A stretch of 64,000 bases of DNA from Eubacteriales bacterium. GTDB taxonomy: Bacteria; Bacillota; Clostridia; Lachnospirales; Lachnospiraceae. Location: assembly GCA_030537195.1 (NCBI GenBank), contig JAUNOK010000003.1:1-64000 (forward strand), given 5' to 3'. Positions 38,791 through 48,186 of this stretch are shown one piece after another. Each line of letters starts with the position of its first letter. Position 1 is the stretch's first letter. The position numbers and the translations under genes are program-made. The notes under the pieces were generated by a model. That model did not search any database, was not told the origin of the DNA, and saw only the letters and a list, made by a program, of their open reading frames with translations.

Positions 38791-40182
38791 ATGAACAAAG
38801 TATTATTCCCAAAGAAAGATTATGTAAAAGAACTTGTTAAGATTTTCAAGTCATCTAAGAATTCACAGAAGTTAATCAAGACACTTTCTAAGTATCATGA
38901 GAAAGATATTGCTGAAGCAATCACTCTTCTTACACCTGCCGAAAGACAGAGCATTTATAATGTACTTGATGAACATATGATTGCTGAGATTTTCTCTTAT
39001 CTTGAAGATGCCAGAGATTATCTTGAAGAATTATCTATAGAGAAAGCTGCCAGAGTTGTCTCTTACATGGATTCTGATGATGCTGTTGATGTACTTGATG
39101 ATCTGACAGAATCTAAGAAGAATGAAATTGTCGAGCATCTGGATGCTGATGCAAAGGAAGATGTACAGAAGCTTCTTTCTTATGAAGATGATGAGATTGG
39201 TAGCTGCATGACTAACAATTTCGTATGCATACCAGATAACCTTACTATAAGAGAAGCCATGAGCGCCCTTGTTAAGCAGGCTGGCGAACATGACAATATA
39301 TCAACTATATATGTGGTTAACAGTGATGATAAGTTTGCCGGTGCAATCGACTTAAAGGATTTAATTATTGCGAGGCAGAATGATAATCTTTCCGACATAA
39401 TAAGCAGCTCTTATCCATATGTATATGAACACGAGAATATCAGTGAATGTATTGATAAGATTGCTGATTACGAGGAAGATTCTATCCCAGTACTTACCGA
39501 TGATGGCAAGATATGCGGTATCCTTACTGCAACAGATATCGTTGAACTCGTTGACGATGCGATGGGTGATGACTATGCAAAGCTTGCCGGTCTTACTTCT
39601 GAGGACGATTTAAGCGAGCCAACACTTGTAAGTATCAAAAAGCGTCTGCCTTGGCTTATTATACTGCTGTTTCTTGGAATGGCAGTTTCATCAGTTGTAG
39701 GAATATTTGAATCTGTAGTTGCTGTCCTTCCGATTGTAATATGCTTCCAGTCTCTCGTTCTTGACATGGCTGGTAATGTCGGAACACAGTCACTTGCTGT
39801 AACAATCCGTGTACTTATGGATGAAACTTTAAGTGCCAAGAAGAAGTTATCTCTTCTTTTCAAAGAGATGAAGATTGGTTTCCTCAATGGTGCAAGCCTT
39901 GGAATTATGGCACTTGTATTCTTAGGTGTTTATATTCACATCTTCAAGAAATATGCGTGGATGTCAGCATTTTTAATATCTGGCTGTGTAGGACTTTCTC
40001 TTATTGTTGCGATGGTTGTATCAAGCCTTGTGGGAACTATTATTCCAATGTTCTTCCACAAGATTCACATTGACCCTGCTGTTGCATCAGGTCCGCTTAT
40101 CACAACTGTGAACGACCTTGTTGCCGTTGTAACTTATTACGGACTTGCTATGATATTTCTTGTTGAGATATTTCATGTATAA
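38791..40182 (+). CDS. mgtE: Magnesium transporter MgtE
   Basis: The 463-residue Mg2+ channel has the cytoplasmic N-domain of helical MgtE repeats (to ~130), two CBS domains (MTNNFVCIPDNLTIRE, then SSYPYVYEHENIS) that sense Mg2+, and a C-terminal pore of five helices with the family motif LVLDMAGNVGTQSLAV near residue 323. AAGGAGGTCACA precedes ATG. The upstream leader suggests regulation by attenuation. A strong terminator follows. Confidence 0.95.
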   Translation: MNKVLFPKKDYVKELVKIFKSSKNSQKLIKTLSKYHEKDIAEAITLLTPAERQSIYNVLDEHMIAEIFSYLEDARDYLEELSIEKAARVVSYMDSDDAVDVLDDLTESKKNEIVEHLDADAKEDVQKLLSYEDDEIGSCMTNNFVCIPDNLTIREAMSALVKQAGEHDNISTIYVVNSDDKFAGAIDLKDLIIARQNDNLSDIISSSYPYVYEHENISECIDKIADYEEDSIPVLTDDGKICGILTATDIVELVDDAMGDDYAKLAGLTSEDDLSEPTLVSIKKRLPWLIILLFLGMAVSSVVGIFESVVAVLPIVICFQSLVLDMAGNVGTQSLAVTIRVLMDETLSAKKKLSLLFKEMKIGFLNGASLGIMALVFLGVYIHIFKKYAWMSAFLISGCVGLSLIVAMVVSSLVGTIIPMFFHKIHIDPAVASGPLITTVNDLVAVVTYYGLAMIFLVEIFHV

Positions 40183-40185
40183 TAC

Positions 40186-40229
40186 AAATGTGGTGTCACA
40201 TCTTAATCGATATGGCACCACATTTTTTA
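40186..40229. terminator. Terminator after mgtE, usable from both strands
   Basis: AAATGTGGTG (40186-40195) pairs with CACCACATTT (40216-40225), followed by TTTTATTTATT on the plus strand. The convergent gene ends 8 bp away and may use it too. Confidence 0.85.
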
Positions 40230-40233
40230 TTTA

Positions 40234-42240
40234 TTACTCTTTATATATTCCGAACAGCTTAAGCAGCTTCTGCCAGAAATTAAGTTTCTTGGCTGTATCT
40301 GTTGTATCTGTTGTAACCTCCTGCTTCTGTATAGCAGCAGTCTTTATTACAAACTGAACAGCCTTGACATCTGTGTTCTTGTCTGATACGAAGGATACAA
40401 TCTCTGAATCCCCGCCTGATATTGAATCAAGCATTTCATTAACAGTATCTTCTATCTTAGTATCCATTCCGTCTGTCTGTTCGTAGAATTCCTTTGTTCC
40501 GTCATTTAACTGCTTTGCACCGTCATCAAGCGATGTGATTCCTGAATACATATCAGCTGTTCCCTGCTTTAATGTATCTGAACCTGCTGCCAGTGCCTTG
40601 CTTCCTGAAACAAGTGAACCTGTTCCGTCAGCTATCTGGGAATATGCCGCAACAATTGCTGCTACTCCGTCTGTATATTCATTAATTCCACCATCAAGCT
40701 GTCCGTAGCTTTCTGTAAGCTGTGTAACTGCTGCTCCTAATTTTGATACATTTACAGAAAGATTGATAAGTGAATCTGCAAGATTAACGATTGCCTTATC
40801 GAAAGCATCGTAATTCTCCTGTAACTTTGCTATGCCGTTTACAAGCTCGTCAGCGCCAGCATATACTGCGTTATAGTACTGCTCAGTTCCCATAATTGCT
40901 GCATTGTTACCGTTAAGTAATGTAACTATTGTAGTTAAGCTGTCAATCTGTGCTTCAAGCTCTGCTGCCTGCTTAACAAGTGCTTCGTTAGTCTCATATC
41001 CCGGAATCTGCTTTATCTGTACAAGCGCTGCATTAAGTGATTGAAGCTGTGTTCCTAGAGTATTGATTGCCTGTGTATTTCCTGCTGAAAGCTGGTCAAT
41101 ATCAAGACCATTTCCCTTCATTGCAGCCTTATAGTTGTCATATGCTATGCTCTGCTTGAGTGCTTCTGCTCCACTATATATATCTGCAATTCCGCTCTTG
41201 ATTGCTGCCGAACTTTCTGTAAGCTGTGAAAGCTGCTCTGTAGACATAGATACATTTGCAAGCTCTGACTGAAGTGTCTTTAAAGCACTATACATCTGTG
41301 CTGAACCACCTGTAAGGTCGCCAGACTTGGAATTAAGTGTGTTAAGGCCTTCCTGCATTGCAAGCACTCCGGTATTAAGTGAATTAATTCCGCTGTCCAT
41401 ATCTGCAACTCCTGAATCCAATGTTTTTACTCCATCAGCAAGGCTTCCTCCTGCTTCCTTTAACGTGCTGCTTCCTTCTGATACTGCTGACGCACCATCA
41501 TTAATGCTCTTTGCTGCGTCAGTGATTTCTCTTACCTTATCCATAAGCTCTTCATCATCAATATCAACATTTAAGTTTAACTTAACGCCATTGATTGAAA
41601 CAGCATCCATCTCGAAATCAGTTACATCTGCACTTATCTGGGCGTCAAGTCCCTTACCCGGAAGAATTGTGTAACTTATCTGCTTATCTGAGCCGACATT
41701 GGCAAGCGTTGCGCCATCTGCCTGTATGTTCTTACATTTGTCAGTGTCAAGTGTAAGTGCAGCCTGCAAAGCATAGCTGTCATAGAAATCATTTGTACAT
41801 CTGCCATTCTTCTCAATCTTAATATTAATCTTTAAAGCACCTGACTTACCTGCCAGCTCCTCCGGCTTAATAGTCTTTCCATCAAGTGTATAAGTAAATG
41901 TTATATTCCATGGAATCTGCACATTTTCCATAGTTCCCTGATAATATACCTTATCCTTATCTGTTGAAAATGTGATGGTATCTCCATTCTTATTAATAGA
42001 ATCGTTGGTATTAAGCATTTTTACTGAGCTGTAGCCGCCATAATCTGTAATGTTTCCCTTGCCGAATATATTAACAACATTGACATTTTCAGTGCTTCCG
42101 TTAGCGTCTGTCATGATATATACAACTTCTTCCTTGCCGTTACCCTGTGTGGCTGCGTATGCATTTACACCTGAAACTGCTGTACTTCCGACTACTATTG
42201 TAAATGCGAGTGTGCCTGCTAATAATCTCTGTTTATTCAT
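40234..42240 (-). CDS. Exported heptad-repeat (YhgE-like, LxxG) protein
   Basis: The 668-residue protein has a signal peptide (KQRLLAGTLAFTIVVGSTA, cleavage after AYA), a beta-rich domain to ~residue 230, then ~350 residues of repeats with Leu and Gly spaced as LxxGxxxL (DGVKTLDSGVADMDSGINSL). This is the X-X-X-Leu-X-X-Gly pattern of the YhgE/Pip exporter-associated group, but the terminal membrane helices are missing. It overlaps the MMPL gene by 8 bp and probably works with it as an extracytoplasmic partner. Confidence 0.8.
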   Translation of the reverse strand: MNKQRLLAGTLAFTIVVGSTAVSGVNAYAATQGNGKEEVVYIMTDANGSTENVNVVNIFGKGNITDYGGYSSVKMLNTNDSINKNGDTITFSTDKDKVYYQGTMENVQIPWNITFTYTLDGKTIKPEELAGKSGALKINIKIEKNGRCTNDFYDSYALQAALTLDTDKCKNIQADGATLANVGSDKQISYTILPGKGLDAQISADVTDFEMDAVSINGVKLNLNVDIDDEELMDKVREITDAAKSINDGASAVSEGSSTLKEAGGSLADGVKTLDSGVADMDSGINSLNTGVLAMQEGLNTLNSKSGDLTGGSAQMYSALKTLQSELANVSMSTEQLSQLTESSAAIKSGIADIYSGAEALKQSIAYDNYKAAMKGNGLDIDQLSAGNTQAINTLGTQLQSLNAALVQIKQIPGYETNEALVKQAAELEAQIDSLTTIVTLLNGNNAAIMGTEQYYNAVYAGADELVNGIAKLQENYDAFDKAIVNLADSLINLSVNVSKLGAAVTQLTESYGQLDGGINEYTDGVAAIVAAYSQIADGTGSLVSGSKALAAGSDTLKQGTADMYSGITSLDDGAKQLNDGTKEFYEQTDGMDTKIEDTVNEMLDSISGGDSEIVSFVSDKNTDVKAVQFVIKTAAIQKQEVTTDTTDTAKKLNFWQKLLKLFGIYKE

Positions 42241-44284
42241 ATTTCTTTACCTTTCCTTTCTTAATAAATGTTCTGTCAAATGTATACAACATTCCCGGCA
42301 GTGCAAAAAGCACTATGAATAATGAACACAATGTTCCTTTTCCGAGGAAGTATCCAAGCTGTGAAAGCAAGCCGTGTGTCGAGAATGCACCAAGCAGGAA
42401 TCCTACTACCGTGAGGACGCTTCCTGATGTAAGTATTGAAACTGTTACTGCTGACAGCGTATTTACTATTGCGTCCTTCTTGTTGTACTGCTGTCTTAAT
42501 TCCTTGTATCTTTCTGTCATAAGTATTGCGTAATCCACCGTTGCTCCGAGCTGGATTGAACTGATAATCAGGTACGCAATGTAGAATATTCTCTGGTCTG
42601 CGAAATATGGAATTGAAAGATTTATCCATATAGCTGTCTCTATTGCAAGCACAAGAAGTACCGGAAGTGTTATTGACTTCAGCGTGAACAGAAGTACTAT
42701 GAATACTGCCGCAATCGCTACAAGATTAACCTTGACCATATCCTTAGTTACTGTGTCCATAAGGTCATATGTTGATATTCCCTGACCTGCCAGATACCAC
42801 TCATCCGGGAAATATTCCTGCGCTGTATCTCTAATATTTTCTACAAGTGCAAATGTTTCATCACCTTCAAATTCTGAATCAACTGTAATTACCATTCTCG
42901 TGTAAGTATCTGAACAAAGCTTTAAATATGTTTCCTCATCAAGATAACTCTCAGGAATTTCCATTCCTACGGTATCAACATAGGAAATTATGCTTTTAAC
43001 CTCTGGTATATCGTGCAGTGCATCTGAAAGCTCCTTCTGGGTAGGCTTATCTTCCTTTGGAACCATCAGCACATATGTGTCGCTCTTTCCGAATATATCT
43101 TCAATCTCTGCTGTATCAGCTCCTGTCTTGGTCTTTTCATTAAATATCTTAGAAGCACCATAGTAGAAGCTGTTAGAATTAGAAGCCAGATATGATGGAA
43201 CAATCGATATCGCAAATATAACCATAACCGGAATCATAACTCTTAATACCACTTTTCCGAATCCGCCAAATGATGGCACGAATGGTCTGTGCTGTAACTT
43301 ATCAAGCCATCTGTATGTTGAAAGTATTAAGCATGGCATGAATGTAAATACTGTTATAAGACTTATTGCAATTCCTTTGGCAAGCGCCCTTCCAAGGTCA
43401 GGTCCAATCTGGAACTGCATAAGGCATAATGCAAGGAAGCCGATTACTGTTGTAAGTCCACTTGATAATATTGAAGATGTGGACATTGTAAGTGCATTTA
43501 CCATTGCTTCCTTAGGATTGTCTGTCTCGCGTCTGCATTCTGTGAATCTGTGAATCAGAAATACTGAATAATCCATTGAAACGGCAAGCTGCAATATTGT
43601 TCCGGCTGCATTAGTTACAAATGAAATCTCACCGAATATCAGGTTAGAACCCGCATTTATAACAATCGCAACTCCAAGTCCTATCATTACAACTACCGGT
43701 TCAAACCACGAATCTGTTGTAAGTATCAACACAAGGATAACGAATATTACTGCGATTACCGAAATATGTGAAATCTCGCTTACTGTACTTTCTGTCGCAA
43801 CCGCTGTCGACACCGCACTTCCTGTCATCGCATTGTCTTCACCTATTATGTCTCTTATGGCACTTACTGCCTCTGTTGTTTTCTCTTCCTCTATTGTTAC
43901 GGAAAACAGTGCGTTGTTATCAACATAATAGGTTTCCACTGTATCTGAATCCATTGTCTCAAGCGGGATATCAACTGACTGTACATCATCAAGCCATGTG
44001 ACATCTGTAACTCCGTCTACTGCTGCAATTCTTTCTTTGTACTCAAGTGCCTCAGGAATAGTCACATTTTTCACCATAACTCTTGCATTCGGCACACCAC
44101 CATCAAATTCCTCATCCATCAAATCAAGTGCTACTGTTGAAGCACTGTCCTCTGGCAGATAATCATTCATGTCATAATCGACTGCCACGAACTGCCAGCA
44201 TACAACACACACAATAAATGCTGCTGTGAATAAGGCAATCACAAGCTTAGTATGATTAACTACCCATGTGTAAAACTTCTTCAT
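42233..44284 (-). CDS. MMPL/RND-family exporter
   Basis: The 683-residue protein has two repeats of one helix, a large outside loop and five helices, the MMPL layout. Marks include the first helix LVIALFTAAFIVCVVCW and the GTILQLAVSMDYSVFLIHRF and QLGATVDYAILMTERYKE segments, each with an acidic residue in the membrane. Such proteins export lipids or drugs with proton flow. GGAAGG precedes the ATG at 44284. It is divergent from a TetR regulator that likely represses it. Confidence 0.9.
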   Translation of the reverse strand: MKKFYTWVVNHTKLVIALFTAAFIVCVVCWQFVAVDYDMNDYLPEDSASTVALDLMDEEFDGGVPNARVMVKNVTIPEALEYKERIAAVDGVTDVTWLDDVQSVDIPLETMDSDTVETYYVDNNALFSVTIEEEKTTEAVSAIRDIIGEDNAMTGSAVSTAVATESTVSEISHISVIAVIFVILVLILTTDSWFEPVVVMIGLGVAIVINAGSNLIFGEISFVTNAAGTILQLAVSMDYSVFLIHRFTECRRETDNPKEAMVNALTMSTSSILSSGLTTVIGFLALCLMQFQIGPDLGRALAKGIAISLITVFTFMPCLILSTYRWLDKLQHRPFVPSFGGFGKVVLRVMIPVMVIFAISIVPSYLASNSNSFYYGASKIFNEKTKTGADTAEIEDIFGKSDTYVLMVPKEDKPTQKELSDALHDIPEVKSIISYVDTVGMEIPESYLDEETYLKLCSDTYTRMVITVDSEFEGDETFALVENIRDTAQEYFPDEWYLAGQGISTYDLMDTVTKDMVKVNLVAIAAVFIVLLFTLKSITLPVLLVLAIETAIWINLSIPYFADQRIFYIAYLIISSIQLGATVDYAILMTERYKELRQQYNKKDAIVNTLSAVTVSILTSGSVLTVVGFLLGAFSTHGLLSQLGYFLGKGTLCSLFIVLFALPGMLYTFDRTFIKKGKVKKYE

Positions 44285-44432
44285 ACCATCCTTCCTTTCC
44301 ATCTGTTTTAATTTTCTTTCTCTTTGCATGGTGATTATACGGATAAGTGTGGGGCAAATTCTATGGACAAATCACGCAATTTGTGTAAATATACACAAAC
44401 CAGCAAGTTCGATGGTCAAATGTGGTACAAAA

Positions 44433-44464
44433 ACATTTGTCAATTTGATGGACAAATGTATAAT
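44433..44464 (+). promoter_or_regulatory. tetR promoter with perfect palindromic operator
   Basis: ACATTTGTC (44433-44441), 9 bp, GACAAATGT (44451-44459) is a perfect inverted repeat. It overlaps a promoter with -35 TTGTCA (44437-44442), 16 bp, and -10 TATAAT (44459-44464). A related repeat, ACAAAT-CACGCA-ATTTGT, lies about 65 bp closer to the MMPL gene. The layout fits autorepression by the TetR protein and control of the divergent exporter. Confidence 0.75.
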
Positions 44465-44509
44465 ATATTCAGGGACAAAACATTAACATTTACGATAGGA
44501 GTGACCGAT

Positions 44510-45106
44510 ATGACACATGAAGAATCTTCTTTACAGACTAAATTAATGCTCTGCTCGTCATTAAAGGAAATAATGAAGCACAAAGCATTTTCAAAAATCA
44601 CAGTCAGTGAGCTAATCAAAGACTGCAACCTTAATCGAAAGACTTTTTATTATCATTTTGAAGATATATATGGATTGTTAAAATGGATGCTTGAACAGGA
44701 AGCGATAAATATTGTTAAACAGTTTGACCTCATCTCCGATTATGAGGACGCTTTCAATTTCGTAATTGACTATGTACAGGAAAACGCCTATTTCTTAAAC
44801 TGTATCTACGATTCTGTCGGCAGGGATGAATTAAAGCGCTTCTTCTATAATGATTTTGTTGGTATTGTTGGCAAGATAATTGATGAATATGAAAAAAAGC
44901 TTAACATCACAATCACTGATGAATTCAGAACATTTATAGTTAATTTCTATACGGAGGCTGTCGCAGGCATGGTTATCAATCTGTTCCAGAATGTCAACTT
45001 CCCTGACCACCCGGCAGTACATTGTGACCGCAAGCAGCTTATAGAATATTTTTCTGTGATTATTCACAATTCTGTACCGGCTCTGCTTGAAAATGCGCCA
45101 GAATAA
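44510..45106 (+). CDS. TetR/AcrR-family regulator of the exporter
   Basis: The 198-residue regulator has an N-terminal TetR helix-turn-helix (FSKITVSELIKDCNLNRKTF, then YYHFEDIYGLL) and a C-terminal TetR_C_33-like helical domain as in DhaS-type members. An upstream frame extension is open, but AGGAG lies 7 nt before the ATG at 44510, and the extension covers the promoter, so I discard it. Ligand unknown. Confidence 0.9.
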   Translation: MTHEESSLQTKLMLCSSLKEIMKHKAFSKITVSELIKDCNLNRKTFYYHFEDIYGLLKWMLEQEAINIVKQFDLISDYEDAFNFVIDYVQENAYFLNCIYDSVGRDELKRFFYNDFVGIVGKIIDEYEKKLNITITDEFRTFIVNFYTEAVAGMVINLFQNVNFPDHPAVHCDRKQLIEYFSVIIHNSVPALLENAPE

Positions 45107-45116
45107 ATCATTCATA

Positions 45117-45233
45117 TAAATAACAAACAGGGGAATGTTCCATAACTATTGGTAACATTCCCCTGTCCGCTATGTATATCTTTTATGAAATCATTTTCTC
45201 TACACATGGTTCAGACATGTGTCAGATGAATTC
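45117..45233 (-). ncRNA. Putative small RNA A, downstream of the two-component operon
   Basis: On the minus strand, the 31-bp element A is followed 27 nt later by TACAAT (45240-45245), then ~105 nt with no credible gene, then a strong hairpin with arms 45154-45165 and 45128-45139 (AACATTCCCCTG/CAGGGGAATGTT in plus-strand terms) and a T-rich tail. The arrangement repeats that of small RNA B. Expression is inferred. The same hairpin could also terminate the TetR gene from the other side. Confidence 0.4.
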
Positions 45234-45272
45234 TTCTGTATTGTAACAGATTATATCCGCATTTGGTGCAAA

Positions 45273-45303
45273 CCTTCCCCAAATGCAGCTTATTCTGCGT
45301 GAA
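45273..45303 (-). promoter_or_regulatory. 31-bp regulatory element, copy A
   Basis: In plus-strand order the element starts CCTTCCCCAAATGCAG and ends ATTCTGCGTGAA. Copy B at 48187-48217 has the same length and differs at only six or so positions. Copy A overlaps the last codons of the 45290-46153 gene. Position ahead of a -10 box lacking a good -35 suggests an activator site, most simply for the LytTR regulator of this locus. Confidence 0.6.
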
Positions 45304-46153
45304 TTGCATATTTTAGTTCTTGCGATATCTTTTTTTCAAGCTCCTGCATCATTGTATATGCTCTCTCAGGCTCATCCTGTGCAATATTCCTGATGACAAA
45401 TACCTGATCAGCTATATCATGGCGTATCTTGGCAAGGGAATCTCCCTGCTCCATTATGCTTTCAAGATACTGCTTTTCATTCTCCAGTTCGTGTTCTATC
45501 ATCTGTCTTTCATGCTTATACATCTCATTATGAACAATAAGCTCATTAATCAGCATTGCAACAAATGGCTGTAATCCAATGAACACACATACAGCAATTC
45601 CTATAGTCGAATTGTCAATTCCATAATACACATCCGACTGGTCTATAACATATGGCTCCAGTAATGCGAATATACATATACTTGCAAGCAGCACCATTCC
45701 TGATTTACCGGAATATGATGCATTAGTTTTCTTGTATATCTTATACACTATAGAGTACACAATCAGCAGATATGGTACATTACACAGATAGATTACCGTT
45801 ACCATGATTGAAGTTACATCATGCTGTGCAACCGGGAATAATGCCCATATTGCGCTTGAACTTATAAACACAAGAAGTGTCATGAACCACGCAATTAAAC
45901 ATCTGACTATATTCTCTTTCACCATAAGCTTTGCAAGCACTATCATAATCACATTATTAATGAGCGAAAGTATTATATCTGTTGATGAACTTGTCAGAGA
46001 AAAGAATTTAAAATAAGTGAATGGCAGCAGTACTATAAAACTGATTGCCGTTGCACGGATAACACTCTTCTTTGGTGTAAGAAGCAGATAATACATTCCG
46101 ATATTCACGAATGATATAACAAGATATATTGCATAATTAATCCATGTAATCAT
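45290..46153 (-). CDS. AgrC-like membrane protein with H-box but no ATPase domain
   Basis: The 287-residue protein has six or seven transmembrane helices (to ~215), then a coiled coil (HERQMIEHELENEKQYLESI) and an H-box of HPK10 type, AKIRHDIADQVFVIRNI. It stops about 40 residues after the histidine, with no N- or G-box. It follows a complete GHKL kinase with a 1-bp gap. It may act as a phospho-acceptor or receptor half in trans. GGAGG lies before ATG. Truncation is also possible, since kinases of this family normally continue for ~130 residues. Confidence 0.75.
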   Translation of the reverse strand: MITWINYAIYLVISFVNIGMYYLLLTPKKSVIRATAISFIVLLPFTYFKFFSLTSSSTDIILSLINNVIMIVLAKLMVKENIVRCLIAWFMTLLVFISSSAIWALFPVAQHDVTSIMVTVIYLCNVPYLLIVYSIVYKIYKKTNASYSGKSGMVLLASICIFALLEPYVIDQSDVYYGIDNSTIGIAVCVFIGLQPFVAMLINELIVHNEMYKHERQMIEHELENEKQYLESIMEQGDSLAKIRHDIADQVFVIRNIAQDEPERAYTMMQELEKKISQELKYAIHAE

Positions 46154-46154
46154 A

Positions 46155-47222
46155 TTATACCGCCTCCTTTACAGCAAAATCAGTATTCACTTTAGCAATG
46201 AATGTGGAGCTGAAAACATTCTTTTTTCTCTTCACAGAATATTGTCCATCATACGCAGACGCAATATCCTTTAATATAATCATTCCATAGCCTCTGCGTT
46301 TTTCACGCTTATGTCCCGCATTGAATGAATTATCAACATTTACACGCATATAATTACCTGTCATTGAACAGTTAATTGTAATAAATCTGTCCTGCGAAAC
46401 ATATTCATTAGCTTTAACGGCATTATTAATCAGATTATTGAAAATGCTGCAAAGATGAATATCATTAATTCCTATCTCCATTGGTAAATTAACATTTGCA
46501 CTAAATGTAATTCCAGCATCCTTACAACGTCTTGCTGTCTGGTTAAGTATTACGTTAACTATTGTATTGGCACAGTATTTCTTAGTCTTAAGATTCTTTA
46601 AATCATCTGTAATCTCATCAAGTACCGTGTTCATTGCAGCCAGCCTGTTCTCACTGTCACCAATCTGGCTAAGATGCTTATGATAATTAAGCAGAAATTC
46701 CTGATATTCCTTATAATTGTCTGATAACTGCTGTTCATGTTCCTGAAGAATCTCTACCTGATGTCTCTTTGCTTCAAGCTCATTATCCTGCTGTACCTTT
46801 GGCATAAGACCAAATGCATAATTATACATCAGCAGCGATACAAGTGCTCCCGCTGTTACAAACAATCCCTCAAGCATCACATTATTGTTATCGCTGTAAT
46901 ACTGTACAAATCCCGTCAGCAATATAGGAAACATCATGGTTATTATCCTTAAGGCTGTCTCCATTCTTGAAAACACGCGGATTCTTATCATTGACCAGAT
47001 ATACACAATTACAAACTGCACGCTGATATCTATCAACAGATACATCCTGTAATTCTTAACCAGAAATGCTGCTGCATCTGCAATCAGGCTCACACCTATA
47101 ATTGCAGCCGCTGCTTTTACTATCTTTCCTTTACTATAATCCTTATGTATTGTTCTTACCGCATAGTAATATACTGCCTTGGTCAATATAACCGCTGCAA
47201 TCCAGAATCCTATATCTTTCAT
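46155..47222 (-). CDS. AgrC-like GHKL sensor histidine kinase
   Basis: The 355-residue protein has about six N-terminal transmembrane helices (to ~135), a coiled linker, a dimerisation segment with NYHKHLSQI in place of the usual RHD motif, and a GHKL ATPase domain with the N-box IFNNLINNAVKANE and the G-box RRGYGMIIL. It should sense a signal at the membrane and phosphorylate the adjacent LytTR regulator. Its start overlaps the regulator's stop by 1 bp. The signal, perhaps a peptide, is unknown; no agrB/agrD lies in the window. Confidence 0.85.
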   Translation of the reverse strand: MKDIGFWIAAVILTKAVYYYAVRTIHKDYSKGKIVKAAAAIIGVSLIADAAAFLVKNYRMYLLIDISVQFVIVYIWSMIRIRVFSRMETALRIITMMFPILLTGFVQYYSDNNNVMLEGLFVTAGALVSLLMYNYAFGLMPKVQQDNELEAKRHQVEILQEHEQQLSDNYKEYQEFLLNYHKHLSQIGDSENRLAAMNTVLDEITDDLKNLKTKKYCANTIVNVILNQTARRCKDAGITFSANVNLPMEIGINDIHLCSIFNNLINNAVKANEYVSQDRFITINCSMTGNYMRVNVDNSFNAGHKREKRRGYGMIILKDIASAYDGQYSVKRKKNVFSSTFIAKVNTDFAVKEAV

Positions 47223-47941
47223 TATATGTCCCCCATATATTCAAAGAAATCTTTACGCAATCCATTATAGAGGACTCTGCTCACCGGTATCTGTGTATTA
47301 TCGATATCATCAATAATTATGCTGTTATTGCCAATTTCTTTTATGCAATTCATATTGACAATAAAACTTCTATGACACCTTTTAAAATATACCGGAAGTT
47401 TCTTTGCTATATCATTAAGACTGTTAAATTGCCTTAATTCACTCCCCGACATATGAATATTAATATAATGTCCGTTGCTCTCAATATAGGTTATGTCTCT
47501 TAACGGCATTATTACTGTTCTTCCATTAGAATTAACTTTAATTATCTCTCTTTGTCTTGTATCATTATCATTCTGTATCTTTTCAAGCGTACGTTCGAGT
47601 ATACTTCTGTCTACAGGCTTCTCTACAAATCCTGCCAGATTAATTCTTGGAATAAATACTTCACTTACATATTCCCTCACAAAACCACTTATAAACACTA
47701 TCCTAAGATGAGGATATACTGTAAATAGTTTCTTCGCATAATCTATTCCATTCTCCTGCCGTTTATCAAACTGTATGTCAAGCAATATCACATCATAATG
47801 GTTATCCCCATCTGCAGCTTCAAAGAAAGTCTCAAACGACTGGTACTCCTCAACAAACCCCACTATCTCAATACTGGAAAGAATGTTCTTTATCGCCTTA
47901 ATAGACTCAATATCATCATCAATTATTGCAACATCAAGCAT
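47222..47941 (-). CDS. LytTR-family response regulator
   Basis: The 239-residue protein has a receiver domain (DVAIIDDDIESI, phospho-acceptor in VILLDIQFD, lysine in GFVEKP) and a C-terminal LytTR DNA-binding domain (IMPLRDITYIESNGHYINIH, FKRCHRSFIVNMNCI). AgrA-type regulators bind paired direct repeats and activate promoters with poor -35 boxes. A TATAAT (47976-47981, minus strand) lies 35 bp ahead of its start, again without a clear -35. AAGGAG precedes ATG. It is the first gene of the three-gene operon. Confidence 0.92.
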   Translation of the reverse strand: MLDVAIIDDDIESIKAIKNILSSIEIVGFVEEYQSFETFFEAADGDNHYDVILLDIQFDKRQENGIDYAKKLFTVYPHLRIVFISGFVREYVSEVFIPRINLAGFVEKPVDRSILERTLEKIQNDNDTRQREIIKVNSNGRTVIMPLRDITYIESNGHYINIHMSGSELRQFNSLNDIAKKLPVYFKRCHRSFIVNMNCIKEIGNNSIIIDDIDNTQIPVSRVLYNGLRKDFFEYMGDI

Positions 47942-48011
47942 ATTTACTCCTTAGTATCACATTTTTATATGTTAAATTATAGCATTAGAAAGCTGGGAAT
48001 TGCTACTATAT

Positions 48012-48147
48012 CCTTATAATAATAACAAATAAGCAGAAGCATGTTACCTTATTGGGAGGGAAGGTAACATGCTCCTGCTCTTTATATATCAATATTACGA
48101 AGAAAGCTGTTTTAATAATGACTCATCATGTAAATCATCTGCACTTC
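48012..48147 (-). ncRNA. Putative small RNA B with C-rich loop, upstream of the two-component operon
   Basis: On the minus strand, element B is followed 27 nt later by TATAAT (48154-48159), ~70 nt without a credible gene, then an 18-bp hairpin (arms 48061-48078 and 48033-48050, one mismatch) and the tail TTATTTGTTATTATT. The hairpin loop reads CCCTCCCAAT, complementary to Shine-Dalgarno-type GGGAGGG, like the C-rich loops of regulatory RNAs such as RNAIII. Transcription is inferred. The rest of 47942-48337 holds promoters only. Confidence 0.45.
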
Positions 48148-48186
48148 TTTGGGATTATAACATTAAATTACAGCGTATAACCATTT

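Noticed and set aside
45150..45225. Short frame beginning MSEPCVEK in small RNA A, considered as an Agr-type signal peptide
   Set aside because: No ribosome-binding site, only 11 codons, no AgrB in the window, and nothing similar in small RNA B.
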